The notes under the pieces were generated by a model. That model was not told the origin of the DNA. It ran no database searches and worked only from the letters and a program-made list of their open reading frames with translations. Positions 1 through 7,588 of a stretch of 12,450 nt of DNA are shown one piece after another. Position 1 is the first letter of the stretch. Each line of letters starts with the position of its first letter. The stretch comes from Planctomycetia bacterium (lineage in GTDB: Bacteria > Planctomycetota > Planctomycetia > Gemmatales > Gemmataceae): positions 1-12,450 of the forward strand of contig JANXSH010000738.1 of assembly GCA_025356615.1 (NCBI GenBank), read 5' to 3'. A program made the position numbers and the translations under genes.

Positions 1-805
1 TCTGGCAGTTCTTCAGCCACTTCTTGACGATGTCCGACGTGTAGTCGCCGTAGCTGAAGCCGCAACTGACGGCCGCAGCCGTCAACGCGGGCCGACCCTG
101 CCCGCGTCCGCCGCCGCCGAAGGCGAGGCTGTACTGGACGCCGCCCTGGTCGTCGGTCGAATCGACGAGGTATTTCTGGGCCATCTTGATCGCCGCGTTC
201 GGGACGATGATGCCCGCGTTGCGCGCCGCCCGGAGCGCCTGGACCTGGGTGATGGTGACGGAGCCTTCGTCGAAGTTGCTGCCGTCCTTCGCCGAGACGT
301 AGCCCCAGCCGCCCCGGTTCGTCTGCGCCTCGTGCGTGAACTTGGCCGCCTTCTCGAGCAGCTCGACGAGCTTCTCGCGGCGGCGGACGTTCTCCTCTTC
401 GCCGACGACGCAGCTGAGGAACAACAGCGAGAAGCCGTGGCCGTACATATAGCGACCGCCCTCGGAGGCGCTGGCGGGGTTGCCGATGAGGCCGTTGGGC
501 TGGACGCGCTCCATGAGCCAGTTGGCCGCGCGGCGGATGTTATCGCGATACTTGCCCTCGCGGATGGTGCTGCCCTCACAGAGCAGGGACATCCCGCCGA
601 GTGCGGTCATGGAGACGGCGTACTGACCGTTGACACCCTCCCAGTGGCCGTCCTTGAACTGGTTCTTGGCCATCCAGGTGAGACCCTTCTTGACGGTCTC
701 CTGGTACTCTTTCGGGATCTCTTCGCCGCGCGCGGACATCTGGGACAACACGAAGCCAGTCAGCAAAGCACTTATCAGAAAACAAGTTCGGCCGAGGGAT
801 CGCAT
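1..805 (-). CDS. Exported prenyltransferase/squalene-oxidase-repeat protein (3' end beyond window)
   Basis: This reading frame is open from an ATG at 805-803 to the left edge, giving 268 residues with no stop, so the C-terminus is missing. Residues 1-27 look like a signal peptide: an R near the start, a hydrophobic run (FLISALLTGFVL), then MSARG before EE. The mature part is made of alpha/alpha-toroid-like repeats, each an amphipathic helix ending in a Gly/Trp turn: LTWMAKNQFKDGHWEG near 43-58, NWLMERVQPNGLIG, FTHEAQTNRGGWGYVS and MAQKYLVDSTDDQGGVQYS. This pattern matches the prenyltransferase/squalene-oxidase repeat superfamily. The DxDD catalytic motif of cyclases is not visible in this part, and an exported location does not fit hopanoid synthesis. 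A structural or binding role is therefore more likely than terpene cyclisation, which is inference. An AAGGAG Shine-Dalgarno (814-819, complement) sits 8 nt before the ATG and supports this start. It is transcribed away from the next gene, so it has its own promoter. Confidence 0.88.
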   Translation of the reverse strand, partial: MRSLGRTCFLISALLTGFVLSQMSARGEEIPKEYQETVKKGLTWMAKNQFKDGHWEGVNGQYAVSMTALGGMSLLCEGSTIREGKYRDNIRRAANWLMERVQPNGLIGNPASASEGGRYMYGHGFSLLFLSCVVGEEENVRRREKLVELLEKAAKFTHEAQTNRGGWGYVSAKDGSNFDEGSVTITQVQALRAARNAGIIVPNAAIKMAQKYLVDSTDDQGGVQYSLAFGGGGRGQGRPALTAAAVSCGFSYGDYTSDIVKKWLKNCQ

Positions 806-1484
806 GTTCGAGGCTCCTTCGACGGTGCCCACGTTCGAGTTCGGGATAGACCTCCGAGGAGGTCTAACGAGTTTCCCCTAGCCAACACTGACGAACCAGC
901 CACGGATTCCTCACACAGGTTGAGTAAGAGTCTTCACGAACGATCGCCGCCCAACCCATCCCATGAATCCGCCTCACAAAATCATTCAACCACTTCATCC
1001 CGCGCGAAGCAAGTGGGTGGCCTAGATTTCCCAATGCGCATGGATTGCCCAGGCGTCAAAATCGGACCGAGAGAAGAGTGTTCCTCCTACCCCGGCAGGA
1101 TGAGTCGAGCGGAGCGACTCGTATGGGGTCGAGCACAGAACAAACCACGCGCCGACACAATGAACGACTGGCCGAGGTCGATGCGACCGCCGCTCGCAAG
1201 ATCGATCCGACTCGGCACCCCCGTCCTCGTCGCGAGCCTGGGCTCGGTTGCTAAAACACTTTACCCTTCGGGGACCAACCGGACACAAAACGTGGAAACA
1301 ACGTCACAGCCGGGGTGGGAGCCTGTATGAGGATGTGTAACCAGCGTGAGCCCCGATTCCGCCCGAGCAGCTTGGCCCCCCTCGAGGGCTCCTTCATGGC
1401 CGAGCATTCTTCCTTGCGGGAGCGGAGCGGAGCGACCACGAGGGCCCCTGGCGAATCTGTCTTCCCTTCCTCCTGGAGTAGACC
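806..1484. other. 679-bp gap between divergent genes, no credible gene
   Basis: This region separates the minus-strand prenyltransferase-repeat gene from the plus-strand HEXXE protein gene, so it must hold both promoters. Open frames here give Arg/Pro/Ser-rich translations without recognisable motifs or ribosome-binding sites. Apart from the 848-865 dyad, I see a weak 6-bp-arm hairpin (GAGTCG/CGACTC, 1102-1120). No sigma-70-like promoter could be assigned with confidence, and no tRNA or riboswitch fold was recognised. Confidence 0.6.
848..865. repeat. Short perfect inverted repeat in the leader of the prenyltransferase-repeat gene
   Basis: The 8-bp arms AGACCTCC (848-855) and GGAGGTCT (858-865) pair perfectly around a 2-nt centre. 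The repeat lies about 43 bp upstream of the ATG at 805. In minus-strand RNA it would lie in the 5' leader; as DNA it could be a dyad operator. A 2-nt loop is too tight for a full RNA stem, so the DNA-operator reading is at least as likely. Its function is unknown. Confidence 0.45.
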
Positions 1485-3449
1485 ATGTTCATGTCGTTCT
1501 TTCAGTCCTGGATCAGTGGCGGCGGCCGATCCGCTCGCTCCGCCCGCCGACGCGCGGCATCGCCGCCGAAGAAGCCGCGGACGCGGCTGACCCTGGAGGC
1601 TCTCGAGGACCGCCTCGTGCCGACCGTTGTGTTCAACCCCGTGTTCGGCGCCGAGACCTACACCGGCTCCCATGACGGCATGCAAAACCCCCCCGTCCAC
1701 TTGATCTTTTCGGGGGATGGCTGGAATACAACGCAGGGCCGGCAGGACGAGCAAAAGATCATCACCGCCACCAAGAACATCCTCAGCGGCCCGTACCTGA
1801 GTGGGCTGACGCAGTATGGCAGCGACGGCAAGGCTACCTACGTCGATAGCTGGAACACGTCCATGAGCGTGCCGGTTGATCCCAGCAGCGGTACCGACTC
1901 CGACTCCGTCCAGAACCTCCTTCAGATATCGATCTCCTTGCAGAGCCTCGGTAATGGAACCAAGGACCTGCCGGGGAACGCCGATTTGCGGCACGCCCCC
2001 ATTTATGTGGTCATCTCCGATACGACAACCTCGAATGGGTACAACGGCGGGTGGAACGCAAAGGGGACCTATAGCGAAGCCACCGCGTACGGGAGGTATA
2101 ACGCGAACATGCACATGATCTGGCTCGGCACGAGTCAGAATGGTAGCTCGGTGAACGTGGACTTTCTCACCGCCGGGCTGTCTCACGAGTTCGCGGAAAA
2201 GATCTCCGATCCAACCGGCAAAGGAAACATCACTCCGCCGAGCACCTTGCCAGCTCTCCTGGCCACGCCCGGGGGCAATCAGAACGGCGACTACGAGCCC
2301 GCCCCCGCCAGCCAGGCCCACTACACTTACCGGCTGGGTGCCGACCTCGTGCAGCCTTACTGGTCCATAAAGGACAATGCCTTCATCGTCCCCGACGGCA
2401 ACGCACAAAAAATCTACCTCCAGCCCGTCTGGAACGGAACCAACTTCAGCGGCCAATACGACCTCGGCATTTCCTTGTCGGGCAACACCAACCAGCTCAC
2501 CATCGACCAGAGCGCCAGCCCACTTCAGGCAGGCGGCGTCGCGGTCAAGCTGAACTCGGGAAGCGCCTCCTTCGACACCAGCGCGATCCGCAATATCAAT
2601 GTCTCCTCGGGCGACGGCCAGCATTCGGTGAACGTGGCCAGCCTGCCCAGCGGTGTGACTTTGAACGTCACCGGCGGCAGCGCAAAGAGCAACGATACCG
2701 TCACGGTCGGCTCCAATGGCTCGCTGGCGAACATCTCTGGCACGGTTAACGTGAGCAATACTTCTGGCCGGACCAAGCTGATCGTCTCGGACTACAACGA
2801 TTCCGCGGGGCAATACGTGGACGTTACGGCCGATCAGGTGAGGTTCAGCGGCCTGGCGCAGGTGAATTACACGGGCGCCTGGAGTGCGACCTCGGGGGTG
2901 ACTTCGCTGGAGGTCCTTGGCGGCAAGGGCGGCAACGTTTTCAACGTGTATGGCACCGCCGCCAACACGCCCCTGACGCTTAGCCCCGGGTCACAATCTT
3001 TCGGCGTGGGCAGCAACACGGTCGATATTTTTGGCTCCAGCAGCGCGGTCACAGTCACGAGCACCGCCAACGACTTCGTAGTCGTCGGCAACGGCTCGCT
3101 CGCCGGCATCGGCGGCCCGGTCAACGTCAGCAACGTCTCCGGTGGCGCGGATTCGCTGACCATCAATGACTTCGCCGACAGCAACGCCCGGTCGATCAAC
3201 ATCAGCAGCAACGCGGTGAAGTTTGCCGCGACTGCTTCCGATCCCGCGGTCACCATCAACTATACTCCCCCTTCGTCAAGCATCGCGCCCGGCGTCAAGC
3301 AACTCACTATCTTCGATGGTCCGGCCGCCAACGACATCACGGTCGATAGCGTTTCCCCACTGGCCCTGGTGACCATCGATGGCGATACCCAGGACACGCT
3401 GACCGGTGCAGCGGCGGACCAGGTGCAATTCATTCCATTCCAGACGTAA
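1485..3449 (+). CDS. Large exported beta-rich protein with LEDR-type N-terminus and HEXXE motif
   Basis: The protein has 654 residues. The N-terminus is basic (RSARSARRR..KKPRTR) and leads into LTLEALEDRLVP at 35-46, a motif common at the N-terminus of very large secreted planctomycete proteins and thought to act in export or surface sorting. No classical signal peptide is seen. Residues 50-300 form a domain containing SHEFAEKISDP, with H234, E235 and E238 in an HEXXE arrangement. The segment resembles the HELxExxT(N/D)P motif of EXORDIUM/phosphate-induced-1-like proteins and some metallopeptidase-like proteins. YWSIKDNAFIVP (292-303) follows. Residues 320-654 are Ser/Thr/Asn/Gly-rich beta strands with two related blocks, near 405-500 and 531-632, suggesting a beta-helix or adhesin-like stalk. 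The start ATG has GGAG 6 nt upstream; a second ATG (M3) is also possible. The product is probably a cell-surface protein. Metal binding or proteolysis is inferred only from the motif. The TPR gene lies 104 bp downstream, beyond a strong hairpin. Confidence 0.85.
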   Translation: MFMSFFQSWISGGGRSARSARRRAASPPKKPRTRLTLEALEDRLVPTVVFNPVFGAETYTGSHDGMQNPPVHLIFSGDGWNTTQGRQDEQKIITATKNILSGPYLSGLTQYGSDGKATYVDSWNTSMSVPVDPSSGTDSDSVQNLLQISISLQSLGNGTKDLPGNADLRHAPIYVVISDTTTSNGYNGGWNAKGTYSEATAYGRYNANMHMIWLGTSQNGSSVNVDFLTAGLSHEFAEKISDPTGKGNITPPSTLPALLATPGGNQNGDYEPAPASQAHYTYRLGADLVQPYWSIKDNAFIVPDGNAQKIYLQPVWNGTNFSGQYDLGISLSGNTNQLTIDQSASPLQAGGVAVKLNSGSASFDTSAIRNINVSSGDGQHSVNVASLPSGVTLNVTGGSAKSNDTVTVGSNGSLANISGTVNVSNTSGRTKLIVSDYNDSAGQYVDVTADQVRFSGLAQVNYTGAWSATSGVTSLEVLGGKGGNVFNVYGTAANTPLTLSPGSQSFGVGSNTVDIFGSSSAVTVTSTANDFVVVGNGSLAGIGGPVNVSNVSGGADSLTINDFADSNARSINISSNAVKFAATASDPAVTINYTPPSSSIAPGVKQLTIFDGPAANDITVDSVSPLALVTIDGDTQDTLTGAAADQVQFIPFQT

Positions 3450-3471
3450 CAGCGGGCCGGGCGGCCAGGAC

Positions 3472-3503
3472 GCGCCAGCGGGGCCAAAGTGCCCCGCTGG
3501 CGC
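3472..3503 (+). terminator. Perfect 13-bp hairpin after the HEXXE protein gene
   Basis: GCGCCAGCGGGGC (3472-3484) pairs perfectly with GCCCCGCTGGCGC (3491-3503) around the 6-nt loop CAAAGT. It starts 23 bp after the TAA at 3447-3449, the position expected of an intrinsic terminator. No T-run follows (ATAGCCTCG), so it may be a weak or Rho-assisted terminator, an mRNA 3'-end stabiliser, or an interspersed palindrome. It lies 50 bp before the next start codon. Confidence 0.6.
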
Positions 3504-3553
3504 ATAGCCTCGCGGGCGGTGACACGATCTTTTCTTACCTCGGAGACAAAGCC

Positions 3554-4642
3554 ATGATCCCCACGAACTCCTTCGACGAACGAACAACGCCCTCCAGCCC
3601 CTCGGCCGCTCCGCCGCGCGACGCGGAAGGATGGAACCAGTTCGGCATCGCCCGTCTGGGCCAGCGCGATCCGGCGGGCGCGCTCGATGCGTTCGGCGAA
3701 GCCAGGCGACGCGATCCCGGCTCCGCCGAAGCCTGGAACAACAGCGGCCTGGTCCGGCAGATCCTCGGCCGACTCACCGAGGCCGTCGCCGATTTCGACC
3801 AGGCCCTGGCGCTCCGGGCGGCGTACCCCGAGGCGCTGAACAATCGCGGCCGCGCCCTCCAGGGGATGGGCGATGAGGCCGGCGCCCTGGCCGAGTTCGA
3901 CCGGGCCCTGGCCTGCGCCGGTGGCCCCTTCGCGGCCTCGGTCCTGCACAACCGAGGCGGGTTGCGGCAGGCGATGGGCGATCCGAAAGGAGCGCTGGCC
4001 GACTTCGACCGCGCCCTGGAGATCAACCCGGATCAGGTCGGTACCCGGCTCTGCCGCGCCACGGCGCGCAAGGAAGCGGGCGACTTGGAGGGGGCGCTAG
4101 CCGACGTCGAGCACGCGCTTGGTGACTTGCCGGCCGAAGAGGCGGCCGCCGCCTATCACTGCCGAGGCGGCATCCGCGCGCTGCAAAACGACTTCACCGG
4201 CGCCGTCGCCGATTACGACCGGGCCCTCGCCCTCGAGCCCGACAATGTGTGTTTCTACGTTTCGCGGGGCAACGCGCGCTATCATCTGCGGGACCGGCGC
4301 GGCGTGATCGATTACCGCATCGCTTTCCGGCTCGATGCGGACGGCGCGGCTCGCGAGCTGGTCCGCGCCTTGACGATCCTGGACGCCCCGGACGTGCTGA
4401 GGAACTGCGACAAGCACCTGCGTCTGAACGACAGGGACGCGATCGCCTATGCCCGCCGTGGACTAACGCTGTTTTTGATGGGCCGCGAAGTGGAGGCGGA
4501 AGCGGACTTCGTCCGCAGCCGCGAACTGGTCCCGGACATGGCGGTGTGTCTGTCCTGGGTGATCGATCGGCTGCGCGCCCGTATCTCCGCCTTTGAGCTG
4601 CTCTTCCCGCCAGCTCACTCCGATACTATTCTCCTTCGGTAA
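3554..4642 (+). CDS. Tetratricopeptide-repeat protein
   Basis: The protein has 362 residues and no signal peptide or membrane segment, so it is probably cytoplasmic. After a low-complexity Ser/Pro N-terminus (1-23) come about eight TPR units of roughly 34 residues: 24-57, 58-91, 92-125, 127-160, 162-195, 198-231, a degenerate unit at 232-264, and 295-328. The TPR consensus is plain: W/Y-N near position 4, G-x-x at 8, G-D/A-x-x-x-A-x-x-D-F/Y-D-x-A-L at the second helix, then P. TPR proteins act as scaffolds; no enzymatic domain is present and the partner is unknown. The last 34 residues (VCLSWVIDRLRARISAFELL...) are not TPR and could be a capping helix. GGAG lies 8 nt before the ATG. The gene follows the exported HEXXE protein on the same strand, but the hairpin between them argues against a tight operon. 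Confidence 0.9.
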   Translation: MIPTNSFDERTTPSSPSAAPPRDAEGWNQFGIARLGQRDPAGALDAFGEARRRDPGSAEAWNNSGLVRQILGRLTEAVADFDQALALRAAYPEALNNRGRALQGMGDEAGALAEFDRALACAGGPFAASVLHNRGGLRQAMGDPKGALADFDRALEINPDQVGTRLCRATARKEAGDLEGALADVEHALGDLPAEEAAAAYHCRGGIRALQNDFTGAVADYDRALALEPDNVCFYVSRGNARYHLRDRRGVIDYRIAFRLDADGAARELVRALTILDAPDVLRNCDKHLRLNDRDAIAYARRGLTLFLMGREVEAEADFVRSRELVPDMAVCLSWVIDRLRARISAFELLFPPAHSDTILLR

Positions 4643-5012
4643 TGTCTTGAAAAGCGGCGGCGCTTCGGCCAGGGTAATGGGGTGCTCGATCGATCGCACT
4701 GTCATCCTGACGCGGAGAGCCAGCTATGCTGCCGCCCCCGCCCCGGAACCGACTCATCGACCCCTCGAAACACGTCGATCTGGCTACGATCCCAGCGTAG
4801 CCGGTGGCGAGTCAGAAGGACCGGATCGCGCCGCCGGCGATCGAGCCCCTCCGGGGCTGCGGGGTGCTCCGGCCGGAGTTGCTCCGGCCCGTGTGGAGGA
4901 GCGGGGAGCGACCTTTTCGCCAAAGCGTTTGCCTCGGTCCGACAATCCGTGGGCGATAAGACCGAAGCGCGCGAGGCTCCTCCTCGGAACACCTGCACCA
5001 ACGAACCGCGAC
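4643..5012. other. 370-bp convergent gap, no gene, GC-rich hairpins
   Basis: This region lies between the 3' ends of the plus-strand TPR gene and the minus-strand transporter gene. No open frame here has a ribosome-binding site or recognisable motif. Its only clear structure is the pair of hairpins at 4844-4889, which fit a shared termination zone. Confidence 0.6.
4844..4889. terminator. Tandem GC-rich hairpins between convergent genes
   Basis: Two adjacent perfect stems are present. AGCCCC (4844-4849) pairs with GGGGCT (4853-4858) over a 3-nt loop. GGCCGGAG (4871-4878) pairs with CTCCGGCC (4882-4889) over the loop TTG. The second can also refold with the upstream CTCC into a 12-bp palindrome, CTCCGGCCGGAG (4867-4878). 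No T-tract follows on either strand. The position between convergent genes suggests a bidirectional transcription-end structure; an extragenic palindrome is the alternative. Confidence 0.4.
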
Positions 5013-6278
5013 TCATGCCCCAGGCGTCGAGGTGCCGTCGGAGCCGCGCGGCGTCGGCGTGATCCAGTACCAGACGAAACCGCCGGCGGCGACGATCGCG
5101 CACGCCACGGTGATCGCGCCGGGCCAGCCCAGCGATGATCGAGCGAGTACCGGAGTCAGCGTCGGCGATATGAGGCCGCCGAAGTTGCCGAAGGCATTCA
5201 TGAAGGCGGCGACTAGCCCGCGATTGCGCCCGCCGATGTCGGTCGCCGTCGTCCAGAAGACGCCTTCGCACATGCCCAGCGCGCCCATCGAGACGGACAA
5301 GGCCAACACGACGTTCGACTCGGATCGGGCCGACACCGCGACGAGTGCGGCAAGCGCTGCGATCCCCATCCCCGTCATTACGATGACCCGGCGACCTCGC
5401 GCCACCCCGATCCAGCGGCAAATGCTGTCCGTACACAGCCCGCCGAGCGCCATTCCGGCGGCTTGGGCGAGCGTGATCCAAAACGAGTCATTCCGAGCAT
5501 CGACTTTGTTGACTCGAAGCACTTCCTTGAAATAGTAATCCATCCAGTAAAAGAACAAGTATTGGAAATAACCGAACGCGGTGTAGCTGAGGGAAATCAG
5601 CCAGAGTTCGCGGCGCTTCAGGATCGACCAATCGACCGGCGCTCGCATGCTTGGCGTCTCGACCGCCGGTGCGTGCGAAGGCACCAGTCGCGAAGCGGTC
5701 AAATGCCAGACGACTCCGAATCCGACCAGTGCGGCCCCCGACACGAAGAACGCCCACGGCCAGGTCAACCGATCGATCAATAGGCCGAACACAGGGTAAC
5801 AGAAAGCGATACCGATGAGCGCTCCAGCCGTCACCATGCCGTTCGCGGTCGCTCGGCGACTGGGCGGCATCACGTCCGAGACGACGTGAGCGGCTCCCGG
5901 ATGGAGGGGCGTGTTCCACAAGCCTGCGAAGCCACGGATCAAGAGCAACCCGATCCAGAGTTGCAACGGGGTGTGAGCGACCCAGTCTAGCAGGCCGGTC
6001 AGCCCCGCGAATATGCCCATGCCGAGTCCGAGGACCGTCAGCGCGCGGACCGGGCCGATTCGATCGATGAGCCACCCGCCGGGGATCATTCCGAGCGTGT
6101 AGACGATCAAGAACGCCGTATAGACCCAGCCCATGCGAGTTTCGCCGATGCCGCCCTCGCCGATGAACACTTCTGCTCCCGCCACCGAGATGGCGATCCG
6201 GTTGAAATGGGCCAGCCCGGCGAGAGCCATCAGCAGCAAGATGATCGACCAACGCGACCGGTTCGATTGCGGATTCAT
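5013..6278 (-). CDS. MFS transporter, probably anion:cation symporter-type organic anion uptake
   Basis: This 421-residue protein is of normal length for a 12-helix major facilitator superfamily permease. Hydrophobic segments run through the sequence in two sixfold groups, with a hydrophilic central loop near residues 200-220. The MFS signature between helices 2 and 3 is seen as GGWLIDRIGPVRAL (67-80, key residues G68, D72, R73, G75). An early NRIAISVAG segment recalls the DRxNLxxA motif of the anion:cation symporter family, which carries hexuronates, glucarate, galactonate and similar acids. A matching loop occurs in the second half (CRWIGVARGRR). The gene lies 52 bp downstream of an enolase-superfamily enzyme on the same strand, a pairing usual for acid-sugar catabolism, so it probably imports that enzyme's substrate by proton symport. 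The exact substrate cannot be read from sequence. The ATG is preceded by GAAGGGA at short spacing, a fair ribosome-binding site. No other start was preferred. Confidence 0.9.
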   Translation of the reverse strand: MNPQSNRSRWSIILLLMALAGLAHFNRIAISVAGAEVFIGEGGIGETRMGWVYTAFLIVYTLGMIPGGWLIDRIGPVRALTVLGLGMGIFAGLTGLLDWVAHTPLQLWIGLLLIRGFAGLWNTPLHPGAAHVVSDVMPPSRRATANGMVTAGALIGIAFCYPVFGLLIDRLTWPWAFFVSGAALVGFGVVWHLTASRLVPSHAPAVETPSMRAPVDWSILKRRELWLISLSYTAFGYFQYLFFYWMDYYFKEVLRVNKVDARNDSFWITLAQAAGMALGGLCTDSICRWIGVARGRRVIVMTGMGIAALAALVAVSARSESNVVLALSVSMGALGMCEGVFWTTATDIGGRNRGLVAAFMNAFGNFGGLISPTLTPVLARSSLGWPGAITVACAIVAAGGFVWYWITPTPRGSDGTSTPGA

Positions 6279-6330
6279 GTCCCTTCGGCTCTCTCGTTAG
6301 GAATTTTATGGGTCGAGGAGGCGCACCGAT

Positions 6331-7509
6331 TCAATCGAGGTCTGGCGTCTGGTAGATGACCTGCCCTTTGACGCGAATCTCCACTTCCACCAGGTAATCC
6401 TTCAGCCTCGCCACGTTCACCGTCATCCCCAATCCGGGCGCGTCCGGGACGTGGATGAACCCATCCTCGTCGAGTTCGATGTGGTTGGCGGTCAGCTCGA
6501 TCGCGAGGGACTTCGGTTCGACCGGGTATTCGGCAATCACATCGTCCTCGAGTCCCGCGAATGGTTGCAGCGAGGCGCTGAGCTGGAGGTGCGAAGTGAA
6601 GGTGTGATTGACGTAAGTAACGCCGCGAGCGTGAGCGTAGTCCGCGACACGTTTGGCGACGCTGAGGCCACCGATGCGTCCGGCGTCGATTTGCACGTAC
6701 CCGATAGCGGCGTAATCGATCATGTGCCGGGCCATGTGGAAGTTGTGACAGCCTTCGCCGCCCGCGAGTTTCACAGGGGCCGCCCGCAGGGAGAGTTGCT
6801 TGTAGGCTTCCAGAGCGCCCGAAACGAACGGTTCTTCGAGCCAGGTGGCGCGGACCTCCCGCAAAGCCTTCACCCGTTTGCTCGCGGCATCGACATCGTC
6901 TCGCCAAACGGTCCCGATGTCGATCAGCAGGGTTCCGTCCTCGCCCAGACCTTCCCGCGCCGCCTTGAATTGTTCGATGTCGGCTTCGACGCCGTTTAGC
7001 CCGATCGGCCCCCAGCCGAACTTCGCGGCGCGAAATCCTTTCGCGCGCGTTCGACGCCCTTTGTCGTAGGTCTCGCTCGGGGTGTCGCCGAACAACATCG
7101 AGGCGTAGGGCATCTTAGGATAGGCGGTCTCGTAGCCCAGTAGGCGATAGACCGGCTCGCCGAGTCGCTTGCCGAGCAAGTCCCAAAGGGCCGTGTCGAT
7201 GCCGGAGAGCGTGTGGTCCGCTTGCAAGAGGTCGAGACTCTGGTCGCGCACCAGGTCGCCGATGCGCCGGATGTCCGCGACATCGTCGATCGATCGTCCG
7301 AGTACCGAAGCTCGTACCGGCTTGCAGGCGCTGTGCGACATGGGACACACGAACGCGGCGATCGAGGGCAGTGGGGCGGCTTCGCATTCGCCCCAGCCGG
7401 TCAACCCGCCGGCACGCACGCGCACCAGGCAGGCGTCTTGGCTGCCGTCGCCGATGTCGTACACCTCGGGCATCGACAGGTAGAAGAAATCAACCGCTTC
7501 GATTTTCAT
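6331..7509 (-). CDS. Mandelate racemase/muconate lactonizing enzyme family protein (enolase superfamily)
   Basis: The protein has 392 residues from the ATG at 7509. A GTG six bases upstream (7515) would add two residues, and neither start has a clear Shine-Dalgarno. I chose the ATG because MKIEAVDFFYLSMPEV matches the usual start of the family. The N-terminal capping domain contains GWGECEAAPL. The barrel shows the three metal ligands in order: D197 (LLIDIGT), E225 or E226 (WLEEP) and E252 (LAGGEG). D275 (QIDAGRIGG) and H302 (YVNHTFTSHL) form the His-Asp general-base dyad, and E327 (AEYPVE) closes the site. Such enzymes use Mg2+ to abstract the alpha-proton of a carboxylate, giving racemisation, cycloisomerisation or acid-sugar dehydration. 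The KxK position reads KFG (K163), so the second lysine is absent, suggesting chemistry through His302. With the MFS gene 52 bp downstream, an acid-sugar dehydratase is the likeliest role; the substrate is unknown. Confidence 0.9.
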   Translation of the reverse strand: MKIEAVDFFYLSMPEVYDIGDGSQDACLVRVRAGGLTGWGECEAAPLPSIAAFVCPMSHSACKPVRASVLGRSIDDVADIRRIGDLVRDQSLDLLQADHTLSGIDTALWDLLGKRLGEPVYRLLGYETAYPKMPYASMLFGDTPSETYDKGRRTRAKGFRAAKFGWGPIGLNGVEADIEQFKAAREGLGEDGTLLIDIGTVWRDDVDAASKRVKALREVRATWLEEPFVSGALEAYKQLSLRAAPVKLAGGEGCHNFHMARHMIDYAAIGYVQIDAGRIGGLSVAKRVADYAHARGVTYVNHTFTSHLQLSASLQPFAGLEDDVIAEYPVEPKSLAIELTANHIELDEDGFIHVPDAPGLGMTVNVARLKDYLVEVEIRVKGQVIYQTPDLD

Positions 7510-7588
7510 CTGCACTTTCGGTGAAAGCGTTGGGAATAGGACACGGCGTGGATCGCGTGAAGGATGGCGGCTCTCGGGTCAACCGGAC

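Noticed and set aside
332..1330. 332-codon plus-strand frame
   Set aside because: Its first half is antisense to the prenyltransferase-repeat gene and its second half crosses the non-coding gap. It has no ribosome-binding site or coherent domain.
1251..2813. 520-codon open frame on the minus strand
   Set aside because: It lies antisense to the HEXXE protein gene, whose plus-strand translation has recognisable motifs and a good ribosome-binding site. The minus translation has no recognisable domain; long antisense frames are expected in GC-rich DNA.
7513..7515. GTG as start of the enolase-family gene
   Set aside because: It adds only two residues and has no better ribosome-binding site than the ATG at 7509. 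It remains possible.
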